This document shows, piece by piece, positions 44,390 to 53,141 of a DNA stretch of 64,000 bases. Where the stretch lies: contig BMAG01000021.1 in NCBI GenBank assembly GCA_014132595.1, positions 1 through 64,000 on the forward strand. The letters are read 5' to 3'. Below the pieces are notes generated by a model, which did not search any database, was not told where the DNA came from, and saw nothing but the letters and a program-made list of their open reading frames with translations. The DNA comes from Gammaproteobacteria bacterium (GTDB taxonomy: Bacteria; Pseudomonadota; Gammaproteobacteria; DSM-16500). Each line of letters opens with the position of its first letter. Position 1 is the stretch's first letter. A program made the position numbers and the translations under genes.

Positions 44390-45875
44390 AACCGCGATCT
44401 CCCCCACACGCAAAGAAGATTATCCTGAATGGTATCAGCAAATCATTAAAGCGGCAGATCTTGCAGAAGTATCACCGGTGCGCGGCTGCATGACGATTAA
44501 GCCCTGGGGATATGCTATCTGGGAAAACATGCAGCGAGTCTTGGATGACAAACTCAAAGCCACTGGACATAAAAATATTTATTTTCCGCTTTTGATTCCT
44601 GCCAGTTTTTTAGAAAAAGAAGCAGAACAGGTGACCGGATTTGCGAAAGAGTGTGCTGTCGTTACACATTGCAGGCTTGTGCATAATGATGAAGGCAAGC
44701 TCGTACCTGGCAGCCCATTGGAAGAACCTTATATTATTCGTCCTACTTCTGAAACCATTATTGGAGAAGCTTTTTCTCGCTGGATTCAATCTCACAGAGA
44801 TTTACCTTTGCTCGTTAACCAATGGGCAAACGTGATGCGATGGGAAATGCGTACTCGCATGTTTTTACGAACTTCCGAATTTTTATGGCAAGAAGGTCAC
44901 ACAGCACACGCGACAGCCAATGAAGCCCAAACAGAAGCACTGAAAATTTTTGATTTGTATGCACAATTTGCCGAAGATTATATGGCAATGCCCGTTATTA
45001 AGGGTGAAAAGACAGCCACCGAACGTTTTCCAGGCGCTGTTAATACTTATACGATTGAAGCCATGATGCAAGATCGAAAAGCACTGCAAGCCGGTACTTC
45101 TCATTTTCTTGGACAGAATTTTGCGAAAGCTTTTAATATTAAATTTTTAGGAACAGAAAGCAGAGAAGAATTTGCTTATACAACCTCATGGGGTGTTTCA
45201 ACGCGTCTTATTGGCGGACTAATTATGACACATAGCGATGATAATGGGCTTGTATTACCTCCCAAATTAGCGCCGGTTCATGTTGTCATATTGCCGATCA
45301 TGCACAAAGAAGAACAGCGCGCAGAGATTCTTGCTTATTGCGACCAGCTGGCACACGATTTACGACAAATTCAATATGACAATAAACGCATCATTGTCGA
45401 AATTGATACGCGAGAATTAACCGGCGGCGAAAAAGCCTGGAGCTGGGTGAAAAAAGGCGTACCCTTCCGTGTCGAAGTAGGACAAAAAGAATGCCAAAAT
45501 AATGCTGTATTTGTAGGACGCCGCGATCTGGAATACAAAGAGCGCGTCAGCCAAAATCGACAGGAGTTTCTCGCAACCATCGCAACACAATTGGATGAGA
45601 TGCAGGAAAAATTACATAAACGAGCTTGTGATTTTCGCAAACAGCACACTTTACATATCGATAGCAAAGCAGATTTTTATGACTTTTTCACCAACACCGA
45701 AGGTGGTTTTGCTGAAGCACACTGGGATGGCAATCCTGAAATTGAGGCAAAAATTAAACAAGACCTGAATGTCACTATTCGCTGCATACCGTCTCAAGAG
45801 ACACCTCAGCCCGGAAAATGTATTTTTAGTGACAATAAAAGCCCACAGCGCGTCATTTTTGCCAAGTCATATTAG
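44364..45875 (+). CDS. proS: Prolyl-tRNA synthetase, archaeal/eukaryotic type (ProS3)
   Basis: A 503-residue class II aminoacyl-tRNA synthetase. Motif 1 is in the GHKNIYFPLLIP region, motif 2 is NVMRWEMRTRMFLRTSEFLWQEGHTAHA, motif 3 is STRLIGGLIMTHSDDNGL. The N-terminal RKEDYPEWYQQIIKAADLA and the absence of the approximately 180-residue insertion domain place it in the archaeal/eukaryotic-like branch; the usual gammaproteobacterial ProS is about 570 residues with that domain. The C-terminal Zn-type domain is present, ending IFAKSY. It overlaps bcp by 26 bases. Confidence 0.95.
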   Translation: MNSLKQNNKTAISPTRKEDYPEWYQQIIKAADLAEVSPVRGCMTIKPWGYAIWENMQRVLDDKLKATGHKNIYFPLLIPASFLEKEAEQVTGFAKECAVVTHCRLVHNDEGKLVPGSPLEEPYIIRPTSETIIGEAFSRWIQSHRDLPLLVNQWANVMRWEMRTRMFLRTSEFLWQEGHTAHATANEAQTEALKIFDLYAQFAEDYMAMPVIKGEKTATERFPGAVNTYTIEAMMQDRKALQAGTSHFLGQNFAKAFNIKFLGTESREEFAYTTSWGVSTRLIGGLIMTHSDDNGLVLPPKLAPVHVVILPIMHKEEQRAEILAYCDQLAHDLRQIQYDNKRIIVEIDTRELTGGEKAWSWVKKGVPFRVEVGQKECQNNAVFVGRRDLEYKERVSQNRQEFLATIATQLDEMQEKLHKRACDFRKQHTLHIDSKADFYDFFTNTEGGFAEAHWDGNPEIEAKIKQDLNVTIRCIPSQETPQPGKCIFSDNKSPQRVIFAKSY

Positions 45876-45946
45876 AGATTTTATCGCCTCAAAAAAAAAA
45901 ATATGCTACCCTTCCCGCAACTAAACTGAGATAGGACCCCAACAAC

Positions 45947-46978
45947 ATGAACATCAAAGAGTTAGAAGCCACGATCAAGAAACTGGCTGTCAAAGGTAAA
46001 GGGATTCTAGCGGCTGATGAAAGCGCTGCTACAATCACAAAACGCTTGGCTGCAGTCAACACAGAATCCACAGAAGAAACACGTCGTGCTTATCGTGATT
46101 TACTGGTGACAACGCCGAACATCAATCATTACATCGCAGGCGTCATTTTACATGAAGAAACACTTTTTCAAAAAACGTTAGATGGCACCCCCTTCCCAGA
46201 AAAATTAAAAGCCCTGGATATTTTACCCGGCATCAAAGTTGATAAAGGTTTAATTATTTTACCAAACACAGCCGATGAACAAGTCACACAAGGCTTAGAT
46301 GGTCTTTCCGAAAAGTTAGCTGAATACAAAGCAAAAGGTGCTTGTTTTGCGAAGTGGCGCGCTGTATATGCGATCTCTGCCAACACACCCAGCATGCTTG
46401 CCATCAAAACAAACGCTGAAGGTTTAGCGCGTTATGCAGCTGCCTGTCAGGCCAATGGTATTGTTCCTATTGTTGAACCTGAAATATTAATTGATAGTGA
46501 TCACACGATTGAACGTTGCGCTGAAGTTTCTGAACGTGTATTACATGCTGTATTCAATGCACTCTTCAGACACAAAGTTCAATTGGAATATATTGTTTTA
46601 AAACCCAGCATGGTCATTAATGGTAAAAAGTGTTCTGCTAAAGCTACGACAGAACAAGTGGCCCTTGCAACATTAACCATTTTACGACGCACAGTGCCTG
46701 CTGCAGTACCCACCATTAACTTTTTATCAGGCGGACAAACTCCTGAAGAAGCAACCGCAAATCTCAATGCCATGAATGCAATGTCACCGCAACTACCCTG
46801 GAATTTAAGCTACTCTTATGCGCGTGCTTTGCAGGAATATCCCATGAAAATTTGGCATGGCGATAAAAATAATATTCAGGCTGCGCAACAAGCGTTTCTT
46901 GAAAGAGCTAAATTAAACAGCTTAGCGGCTGTGGGTAAATATACTAACTCGATGGAAAAGGAAGTTTCCCTCGCGTAG
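45947..46978 (+). CDS. Class I fructose-bisphosphate aldolase (eukaryotic-like)
   Basis: A 343-residue Schiff-base aldolase of glycolysis and gluconeogenesis. It resembles animal/plant aldolases in GKGILAADESAATITKRL, GIKVDKGLIILP, GLDGLSEKLAEYKAKGACFAKWRAVY, NGIVPIVEPEIL and the catalytic lysine in YIVLKPSM, then FLSGGQTPEEATANLNAMN. It is not the class II (FbaA) or DhnA-type (FbaB) aldolase of E. coli. A hairpin terminator follows. Confidence 0.95.
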   Translation: MNIKELEATIKKLAVKGKGILAADESAATITKRLAAVNTESTEETRRAYRDLLVTTPNINHYIAGVILHEETLFQKTLDGTPFPEKLKALDILPGIKVDKGLIILPNTADEQVTQGLDGLSEKLAEYKAKGACFAKWRAVYAISANTPSMLAIKTNAEGLARYAAACQANGIVPIVEPEILIDSDHTIERCAEVSERVLHAVFNALFRHKVQLEYIVLKPSMVINGKKCSAKATTEQVALATLTILRRTVPAAVPTINFLSGGQTPEEATANLNAMNAMSPQLPWNLSYSYARALQEYPMKIWHGDKNNIQAAQQAFLERAKLNSLAAVGKYTNSMEKEVSLA

Positions 46979-46985
46979 TCAATCA

Positions 46986-47011
46986 CCTTGCGGTGAAATT
47001 CCACCGCAAGG
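46986..47011 (+). terminator. Hairpin terminator after the aldolase gene
   Basis: CCTTGCGGTG (46986-46995) and CACCGCAAGG (47002-47011) form a perfect 10-bp stem with a 6-base loop, 8 bases after the stop codon, followed by ATTATTAACTTTT, a modest T-rich tail. Confidence 0.7.
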
Positions 47012-47042
47012 ATTATTAACTTTTAAAAATGGAATTTGAATC

Positions 47043-47303
47043 ATGGCAATCACCGTCTTAAATACTGTGGATGCAAAAGAACAATTTACGGATTTAATAA
47101 ACCGTGTCGTTCATAGCAAGGAACGAGTTATTTTGACTCGTCGTGGTCAGGAAATTGCAGCCATCATTCCTCTTGAAGATCTAACACTCTTGCAAGAAGC
47201 GCAAGACAGGCACGATCTTCGTGAAGCAATTGATGCTTTAAAAGAAGTGCGAAATGTGGGAACGATGACGTTGGATCAATTGAGAGAAGATATAGGCATA
47301 TAA
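47043..47303 (+). CDS. Antitoxin of Phd/YefM family
   Basis: An 86-residue antitoxin. The N-terminal DNA-binding fold reads DAKEQFTDLINRVV ... VILTRRGQEIAAIIPLEDL, characteristic of Phd/YefM; the C-terminal half is acidic and helical and should bind the toxin. The toxin gene starts 2 bases after its stop. Autoregulation by the complex is usual in the family. Confidence 0.9.
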   Translation: MAITVLNTVDAKEQFTDLINRVVHSKERVILTRRGQEIAAIIPLEDLTLLQEAQDRHDLREAIDALKEVRNVGTMTLDQLREDIGI

Positions 47304-47305
47304 TT

Positions 47306-47548
47306 GTGGCGACCCCTTATCATATTAAAATTGCACCCATTGCAGCAGCGCAAATTAAACAACTGCCTGCTAAACAGCAAAAAATTGTTATTAAATTAAC
47401 AGAAGCGCTTTCCGTGAATCCCCGTCCGCCCGGTGCAAGCAAGATTCGCGGGATGACAGGGCTTTATAGTGAAACAGTGCCGCCTTTGCGTTTAGTTTAT
47501 AAAATTGATGATCAAGATGTTTTGTTGTTGTTGGTTAAAACGAGATAA
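47306..47548 (+). CDS. RelE/ParE-family toxin
   Basis: An 80-residue RelE/ParE superfamily toxin: YHIKIAPIAAAQIKQLPAKQQK at the N-terminus, NPRPPGASKIRGMTGLYS in the middle and LRLVYKIDDQDVLLLLVKTR at the end. RelE proteins cut mRNA at the ribosome. The start is GTG, and the C-terminus is a few residues shorter than usual, lacking the common R-x-x-x-Y tail. Activity is therefore uncertain. It is the second gene of a toxin-antitoxin pair with the Phd/YefM gene. Confidence 0.87.
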   Translation: MATPYHIKIAPIAAAQIKQLPAKQQKIVIKLTEALSVNPRPPGASKIRGMTGLYSETVPPLRLVYKIDDQDVLLLLVKTR

Positions 47549-47588
47549 TCAATCAGTTTTGCCTCACTGTTAGTATCCCTTATTGTGA

Positions 47589-47608
47589 CTTCGATGAGGG
47601 ACTTCATC
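47589..47608. repeat. 20-bp repeat with small dyad, copy 2
   Basis: CTTCGATGAGGGACTTCATC, one base different from 16470-16489. GATGA and TCATC ends form a dyad. It lies between the convergent toxin and YheT-family genes, the same setting as copy 1. Confidence 0.55.
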
Positions 47609-47625
47609 TTTGAGCAGGGCCTTAT

Positions 47626-48585
47626 CTAAAAATAATTTCTTAGAAACAATGGCACACGGTGTTCTAGCCAGTAAAACGATTTCCACGGAAAATTCCCGCT
47701 GACAAAACCCACATGACCGCCTTTTTCGGATAATTCAAGCCGCACTCGTGAGGGCATCTCATGGTGGGCGGGCAGGGATTTATTTCCCACCAACGGATCA
47801 TCTTTGGATTGTAATAATAAAGTAGGAACACAAATATTTTTTAGATATTGACGACAGCTCGATTGAGTATAGTAATCTTCTCCATCCATAAATCCATGCA
47901 AAGGCGCGGTAATATGATGGTCAAAATCGCGTAAGGTACGGAGTTGTTTTAATGATGGTATTGTAATGGGAGCCGCCTGACTTTGAAATTTCCATTTTAT
48001 TTTTTTGTAAAGAGAATGTAACAATTTCCATTGATAGATACGCGAAAATCCTTGGTTAATTCGCGTTGCGGCTAAACTTAATTCAAAGGGCACAGAAACT
48101 GCGATGGCGGCTATTAAAGGATTTTGCTCGCCTGTTTCACCCAGCCATTTTAACAACACATTGCCGCCTAAAGAAAAACCAATCGCAGCTAAAGGTGTAT
48201 GAGGTTCGCGTTGTTTTATGCGTTGTACAATTTCGGCAAGATCCGATGTGTCACCTGAATGATACGCACGTGGCAATCGATTACGTTCGCCGCTGCAGCT
48301 GCGAAAATGCATACAAACACCGCGCCAGCCTTGATTTGAAATTGCTTGCAGCATACCTTGTGCGTAGGGAGATTCTATAGATCCTTCAAGTCCATGCAAA
48401 ATTAAAACGATAGGTCCAGATCCTGTGCCAACCCAATCAAGATCAACAAAATCTCCGTCGATTAATTCAATGCGTTCACGTCTGGGAAATAAATTTTTAA
48501 TTTGTCGACGAAATAAAACAGCCCAAAGGGTTTGACAGTGTGAGTTCGCAAGCCACCAAGCAGGTTTAAAACGCAACTCATTCAT
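47626..48585 (-). CDS. YheT-family alpha/beta hydrolase
   Basis: A 319-residue serine hydrolase of the YheT/UPF0017 family. It has the oxyanion turn LILHGLEGSIESPYAQGM, the nucleophile elbow AIGFSLGGNVLLKWLGE, an Asp in SKDDPL and the catalytic His in GGHVGFVSG. The N-terminus FKPAWWLANSHCQTLW is typical. The ATG at 48585 has AGGA 6 bases upstream and starts 1 base past the hemE stop; a GTG at 48600 would overlap hemE. The substrate is unknown, probably an ester. Confidence 0.92.
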   Translation of the reverse strand: MNELRFKPAWWLANSHCQTLWAVLFRRQIKNLFPRRERIELIDGDFVDLDWVGTGSGPIVLILHGLEGSIESPYAQGMLQAISNQGWRGVCMHFRSCSGERNRLPRAYHSGDTSDLAEIVQRIKQREPHTPLAAIGFSLGGNVLLKWLGETGEQNPLIAAIAVSVPFELSLAATRINQGFSRIYQWKLLHSLYKKIKWKFQSQAAPITIPSLKQLRTLRDFDHHITAPLHGFMDGEDYYTQSSCRQYLKNICVPTLLLQSKDDPLVGNKSLPAHHEMPSRVRLELSEKGGHVGFVSGNFPWKSFYWLEHRVPLFLRNYF

Positions 48586-48586
48586 C

Positions 48587-49645
48587 CTAATTCCTAGCAC
48601 TTAATGTATGCACAGCATCGACCAGGATCGCCACATTTTCAGGCGGTACATCAGGCGTAATACCGTGACCTAAATTAAAAATATGACCACAACCATCACC
48701 AAAATCAGCCAAAACGCGGGCGGCTTCTGCGCGGATAGTAGCTTCTGATTGACAAAGAATGGCTGGGTTTAAATTACCTTGTAAAGCAACTTTATGACCT
48801 ACTTTTTTTCTTGCATCCGCTAAACTCACTTCCCAATCAACACCAATGACATCACACCCTGACTCGGCCATCAATTCTAACCATTGACCGCCTGCCTTGG
48901 TAAATAATACAACTGGTACCTGAGATGTCAGATTTGTTGCGGCAATATTTGCAATAATTTGTTTAACATACTGTAATGAATATTCCTGGTACTGTGGTGT
49001 ATTCAACATCCCACCCCAGGTATCAAAAATCATGACGACTTGAACGCCTGCCTTGATTTGCGCACTCAAATATAGGCTGACGGCATCCGTTAATTTCTGT
49101 AGCAAAAGATGTAATAACTGAGACTCTTCCTCTATCATGGTTTGTATTTTTGGAAAGGCTTTATTGGCCTTGCCTTCCACCATATAAGTGGCGAGCGTCC
49201 AAGGACTTCCGGAAAATCCAATTAATGGTACTTTGCCATCCAGCTCATGTGCAATCAGTCGAACGGCCTCAAGTACATAAGATAAACTGATCTCAGGATC
49301 GGGAATCGGTAAATTTTGAATATCCCGAGCAGAGTGCAAAGGTTTTTCAAAAGCAGGTCCTTCGCCTTCTAAAAATTGCAGCCCTAAACCCATGGCATCG
49401 GGAATTGTTAAAATATCAGAAAATAAAATAGCTGCATCTAAAGGGTAACGCGCCAATGGCTGCAATGCGACCTCACAGGCAAGCTCCGGAGTTTTACATA
49501 AGGTCAAAAAACTTCCAGCTTTTTGGCGAACAACACGATACTCAGGTAAATAACGTCCTGCTTGCCGCATAATCCAGATAGGCGTCATATCCACAGGTTG
49601 ACGCCGAATTGCGCGCAATAAACGATCATTTTTAAGTTTAATCAT
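48587..49645 (-). CDS. hemE: Uroporphyrinogen decarboxylase
   Basis: A 352-residue enzyme converting uroporphyrinogen III to coproporphyrinogen III. Signatures: [17 protein letters not shown] (substrate-binding Arg), [15 protein letters not shown] (catalytic Asp), [13 protein letters not shown] and [17 protein letters not shown]. Length matches E. coli HemE (354). It is likely co-transcribed with the YheT-family gene 1 base downstream. Confidence 0.97.
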   Translation of the reverse strand: MIKLKNDRLLRAIRRQPVDMTPIWIMRQAGRYLPEYRVVRQKAGSFLTLCKTPELACEVALQPLARYPLDAAILFSDILTIPDAMGLGLQFLEGEGPAFEKPLHSARDIQNLPIPDPEISLSYVLEAVRLIAHELDGKVPLIGFSGSPWTLATYMVEGKANKAFPKIQTMIEEESQLLHLLLQKLTDAVSLYLSAQIKAGVQVVMIFDTWGGMLNTPQYQEYSLQYVKQIIANIAATNLTSQVPVVLFTKAGGQWLELMAESGCDVIGVDWEVSLADARKKVGHKVALQGNLNPAILCQSEATIRAEAARVLADFGDGCGHIFNLGHGITPDVPPENVAILVDAVHTLSARN

Positions 49646-49801
49646 TAGCCAATCTCTCTTTGCATTAAATCAACCTGATTCACTCTTTTACAGGATTTAG
49701 AATGGGCTTTGCAGCCCGCTCCATTTAGGATAATATGTTTTACTTTATAGGCAGAGTTTTATTCGCTGCTTCATTAACTCTTTTATTAAAGGATACCGTA
49801 T

Positions 49802-50242
49802 ATGCGTAAACATCTTCTCATTGCTGCACTTGCTGGACTCTGTGTTGTCGGAATCTCTGCCTGCCAACAAAAATCAGAAAAAGCTGCTAATCCTACCACC
49901 TTATCGGATGCGACGACTACTACTACAACACAATCGACAACAACGACAACAGCTCCTGCAGATACTAGCACAACCACAAACACAGCCACCAATCCAGGAA
50001 GCGATACAAGCTCAAGCACCACGGAAACAACACAATCACCTGCAGCAACAACAACGACCACAACCACAACAACTGCAACCCCAGCAACACCTGATGCGAA
50101 TGCAGCTATGCCAGCTCCAACAGCAGCTCCTGCACCAACCGCTCCAGCGACCCCTGATACAACAGTACCAACCGCTCCTGCTGCGCCCGCAATGCCAACC
50201 GATAATAGCGCAACAGCTCCAACAGCTACACCTGCTCAATAA
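49802..50242 (+). CDS. Thr/Pro/Ala-rich low-complexity lipoprotein
   Basis: A 146-residue lipoprotein (lipobox ISAC21) whose mature part is almost all Thr, Ala, Pro and Ser: runs of Thr from about residue 40 to 96, then PAPTAAPAPTAPATP-type repeats to the end. Codons for Thr are mixed (ACA, ACG, ACT, ACC), so it is not a simple DNA microsatellite. AAAGGA lies 9 bases before the ATG. It probably forms an extended, wall-spanning or surface tether; no enzymatic domain exists. A strong hairpin terminator follows. Confidence 0.8.
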   Translation: MRKHLLIAALAGLCVVGISACQQKSEKAANPTTLSDATTTTTTQSTTTTTAPADTSTTTNTATNPGSDTSSSTTETTQSPAATTTTTTTTTATPATPDANAAMPAPTAAPAPTAPATPDTTVPTAPAAPAMPTDNSATAPTATPAQ

Positions 50243-50261
50243 TAGAATCAACTTCGATCTC

Positions 50262-50294
50262 AAGCCCTTTTTCGTCAGAAGAAGGGCTTTTTAT
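50262..50294 (+). terminator. Rho-independent terminator after the Thr-rich lipoprotein gene
   Basis: AAGCCCTT (50262-50269) pairs with AAGGGCTT (50282-50289), followed by a T-rich run TTTATTTG; the other strand has a matching tail (AAAAA before), so it may also serve the convergent aroK gene. Confidence 0.8.
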
Positions 50295-50310
50295 TTGTGG
50301 AGCTTGCGTC

Positions 50311-50835
50311 CTATTTCTTTTCTAACCAGCGAATTATTTCTTCAGCTACAAGACGTACGCTGCGATGATCCGTCATAATATGATAATCTGCAAGTGACTT
50401 ATAAAGGGGTGTTTGCTCTTCATAAAGCTTTTCAATCACTTCTTCACGATTTGGAACACGCAACAATGGACGGCGCGCTTCATTAATAGTTCTGACTTGC
50501 TGATGACCTAATGATGCATCCAAAAATACGACGACACCATGCTTGCGCAATAACTCCTGGACCTCAGGCGAAATAACAGAGCCGCCTCCAGTCGCTAAAA
50601 CTACGTTCGGCAAATGAACAAGATCTGCGATGACAGCAGCCTCGCGTTTACGAAAGCCTTCCGCACCTTCCAAATCAAAAATCCAGCCGATATCGACTCC
50701 AGTACGATTCTCAATTTCTTCATCTGAATCATAAAAATGCATATCTAATTGTTCAGCAAGGTATTTCCCCACACTGCTTTTACCTGCCCCCATAGGACCG
50801 ATTAAAAAAATATTTTGATATTGACGTTTTTTCAT
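50311..50835 (-). CDS. aroK: Shikimate kinase
   Basis: A 174-residue kinase phosphorylating shikimate. The P-loop is GPMGAGKSSVGKYLAEQL, with the shikimate-binding YDSDEEIENRTG and GFRKREAAVI, VLATGGGSV, and the lid RPLLRV. Its place directly after pilQ (1-base gap) is the standard gammaproteobacterial order (pilM-Q, aroK, aroB); aroB does not follow here, since the next gene is convergent. Confidence 0.96.
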   Translation of the reverse strand: MKKRQYQNIFLIGPMGAGKSSVGKYLAEQLDMHFYDSDEEIENRTGVDIGWIFDLEGAEGFRKREAAVIADLVHLPNVVLATGGGSVISPEVQELLRKHGVVVFLDASLGHQQVRTINEARRPLLRVPNREEVIEKLYEEQTPLYKSLADYHIMTDHRSVRLVAEEIIRWLEKK

Positions 50836-50836
50836 T

Positions 50837-52069
50837 TTAATTAATTACCTTCGGTGTCACAAAAATAAGCAACTCACGTTTATTATCAGTCACATTTTGC
50901 TGGTTGAATAGCAAACCTACAAGTGGAATCTTATTTAAAAAAGGCATTCCCTGTTTTTGCCGGCCTTTATCTGACTCGTAAATCCCCCCTAAAACTAGGG
51001 TTTGTCCACTTTTTACAAGAATATTGGTACTCATTTGACGGGTCGTAATAGCCGGTACTCCTAAAATCATTCGATTACTAGGTTTGTCCTGGTTGACTTG
51101 CAACTGTAATAAGATTTGATTTCCAGGCATCACTTGTGGAGTCACTTTCAAACTTAATACTGCTTTTTTAAAAACCACACCTGTCGCACCGCTACGGCTA
51201 ATTTCCTGATAGGGAATTTCTTCACCCGACTCAATAGAGGCTGTTTGTTGATTTGCTGTAAACAAACTAGGGCTTGAAATTAACTCTCCATGGCCTTCTT
51301 TTTCCATCGCAGCTAATTGCATGCGCAACAATGAACCATCAACAAGCTTTATCACTGCTAAATCATAATTCATATTCAAAGGCATTCCCGCTTCATTTGA
51401 ATTATCTTGTTGATTCGCAAAATTAATACCGAGTTCACGTTCATAGTCATTATCTACACTTGCCAGATGCACTTTAATGAGCACTTGCTGTATCGGTATA
51501 TCCAGGCGTTGAATTAGTTTATGAATATTTTGCATATGACTTGAAATATCCTGTATGCATAAAATATTTGTTCGTGCATCGACATGTACACGGCCTCGAT
51601 TTGAAAGCACTCCACCATTCACACCTTTCAATAAATTGGCGATATCATCTGCTTTGGCGTAATGAATTTGCCAAATTGAGGTCATCAAAGGCTCGGCCTC
51701 ATCAACGAGTGTCTGTAATTTTAATTCTTGCTGCTTTATTTGCATAAGCTCATTCTGCGGCATAATATAAAACACTTGATTTATTTGTTGTTTGATTAAC
51801 TCATGAGACATGATCAACAAGTCAAGCGCATCTAAAGCCGCTACGTTTTTCAAATGTAAAGAGGCGGTGCCATGAATTGCCGGGCTAACTACTAAATTCA
51901 TATTTAAAGTTTTTCCTAAAAAATTCAGGGCATCTTGCATGCTCACATTTTGCAATTCGATAGTCATTTTTTTAGAATTTGGCATGTTTGATTCTGCATA
52001 AACAGAATTGACAAAAAAGACGCCCAATAAAATAACGATCAGTTTTTGTTTACGGCAAATAAAAAACAT
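50837..52069 (-). CDS. pilQ: PilQ/HofQ-type secretin
   Basis: A 410-residue outer-membrane secretin: signal peptide (LIVILLGVFFVNSVYA), an STN/N0 domain (about 35-85), one N1 repeat and the secretin domain (about 240-408), with GMPFLNKIPLVGLLFNQQ and LLIFVTPKVIN at the end. It lacks the N-terminal AMIN domains of full PilQ (about 700 residues) and matches the size of E. coli HofQ (412). Such short secretins serve DNA uptake or a reduced pilus. It ends the pilM-N-O-Q order; no pilP is present between pilO and pilQ. Confidence 0.93.
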   Translation of the reverse strand: MFFICRKQKLIVILLGVFFVNSVYAESNMPNSKKMTIELQNVSMQDALNFLGKTLNMNLVVSPAIHGTASLHLKNVAALDALDLLIMSHELIKQQINQVFYIMPQNELMQIKQQELKLQTLVDEAEPLMTSIWQIHYAKADDIANLLKGVNGGVLSNRGRVHVDARTNILCIQDISSHMQNIHKLIQRLDIPIQQVLIKVHLASVDNDYERELGINFANQQDNSNEAGMPLNMNYDLAVIKLVDGSLLRMQLAAMEKEGHGELISSPSLFTANQQTASIESGEEIPYQEISRSGATGVVFKKAVLSLKVTPQVMPGNQILLQLQVNQDKPSNRMILGVPAITTRQMSTNILVKSGQTLVLGGIYESDKGRQKQGMPFLNKIPLVGLLFNQQNVTDNKRELLIFVTPKVIN

Positions 52070-52096
52070 GAATAGCTCCTTTTTAAATTTTTTTAA

Positions 52097-52612
52097 CTAT
52101 TGCAGATCGCTTGCATGTATACCTAATATAAATAGTTGAAGCTCCGCAGCGACAACCCCTCGCTCATCACGCTTGAGGGAAAAATCACCTACTATTAATG
52201 CCCTGGGCCCATTAAAGAGTGCAAAGATAAATTTAACAAATTCAGAAAAATCACCAAGCGCATTGAGCTTTACCGGAAGTGCATTCATTCCCTCCACATT
52301 TTTTATTTTAAATAATTGAACATTGCTGACACTTATATTTTGCATAGAAGCATAATGATCAAGATAATCAATGACACTTGCCGTATCTAGAAAATCATTA
52401 TTCATCACTAACAGCGATTGTTTTTGTTTTTGCATAAAATCCATCATCATTTTTTTAGTATCGCTCACCCTAATTATCAAATTTTTTTCCTCGATGTGAT
52501 CTCGATAAATTTTAGATAAATTATTTTTAGTGCTTATAAAAATACAAACAGTCGTAATCAGAAGAATTAAAATATATACATAAACCCAACGATTTTTATG
52601 AAATGCCATCAT
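52097..52612 (-). CDS. pilO: PilO/HofO-like inner-membrane protein
   Basis: A 171-residue bitopic protein with an N-terminal membrane helix (VYVYILILLITTVCIFIST), a coiled-coil stretch and a small C-terminal domain. Sequence similarity to PilO is weak, so the call rests on position after pilN, size and topology. It overlaps pilN by 17 bases. The start is ATG-ATG at 52612/52609. It should pair with PilN in the inner-membrane alignment complex. Confidence 0.78.
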   Translation of the reverse strand: MMAFHKNRWVYVYILILLITTVCIFISTKNNLSKIYRDHIEEKNLIIRVSDTKKMMMDFMQKQKQSLLVMNNDFLDTASVIDYLDHYASMQNISVSNVQLFKIKNVEGMNALPVKLNALGDFSEFVKFIFALFNGPRALIVGDFSLKRDERGVVAAELQLFILGIHASDLQ

Positions 52613-53141
52613 TTTTTAATTGGTTCACAAAAGGTAAAATCAAACGAACAAGCTGTAAACGAAAAAGTGCTGCGTAGGAAATCGAATCATTTTTCACATT
52701 CATAATAAGCATGGGTTGCGTTTTGTTCTCTGAATTATAGGTTTGCACAAACCGTGTCAACATCGAAACAGAATCGATATTGCCCGTGACGACAATATGA
52801 TTTTTTTGAGTGATTATCGCAGACCAGTCAACCATACCTTGAACTTCTTTTTCTACTGCTTTAAAAAAATGAATTAACTCATACTGACTTGCATGAATCT
52901 GCTCCAGGATGGGCAACACCTCATTAGAATGATTTTGTTCTGTTTGACTATTTAGCTCAGTTAATTGATTTTTCAAATCTGAAATACGTGAATCATAGGC
53001 TTGTAACACTTGGCCCAATAAAATAGTGCTAACAAGCCAAAGAAATAACAATATTCCAAAACTATATATAAATAATTTTCTTTTTTTTATATTTTCTGCA
53101 TGAGCTATCGCACGCCATGGTAATAAATTTATCTCTACCAT
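52596..53141 (-). CDS. pilN: PilN/HofN-like inner-membrane protein
   Basis: A 181-residue bitopic protein. The N-terminus MVEINLLPWR is the PilN/HofN motif that binds the PilM groove, followed by a membrane helix (LFIYSFGILLFLWLVSTIL) and a coiled coil. The ATG at 53141 is chosen because it begins exactly at the INLLPW motif and overlaps pilM by 7 bases; a longer frame to 53183 is not supported. Confidence 0.88.
   Translation of the reverse strand: MVEINLLPWRAIAHAENIKKRKLFIYSFGILLFLWLVSTILLGQVLQAYDSRISDLKNQLTELNSQTEQNHSNEVLPILEQIHASQYELIHFFKAVEKEVQGMVDWSAIITQKNHIVVTGNIDSVSMLTRFVQTYNSENKTQPMLIMNVKNDSISYAALFRLQLVRLILPFVNQLKNDGIS

Noticed and set aside
49821-50378. 185-codon frame overlapping the Thr-rich lipoprotein
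   Set aside because: It is the +1 shadow of ACA/CAA-rich sequence (Gln/Leu-rich translation) and runs through a terminator into aroK; the lipoprotein frame has the ribosome site and lipobox.
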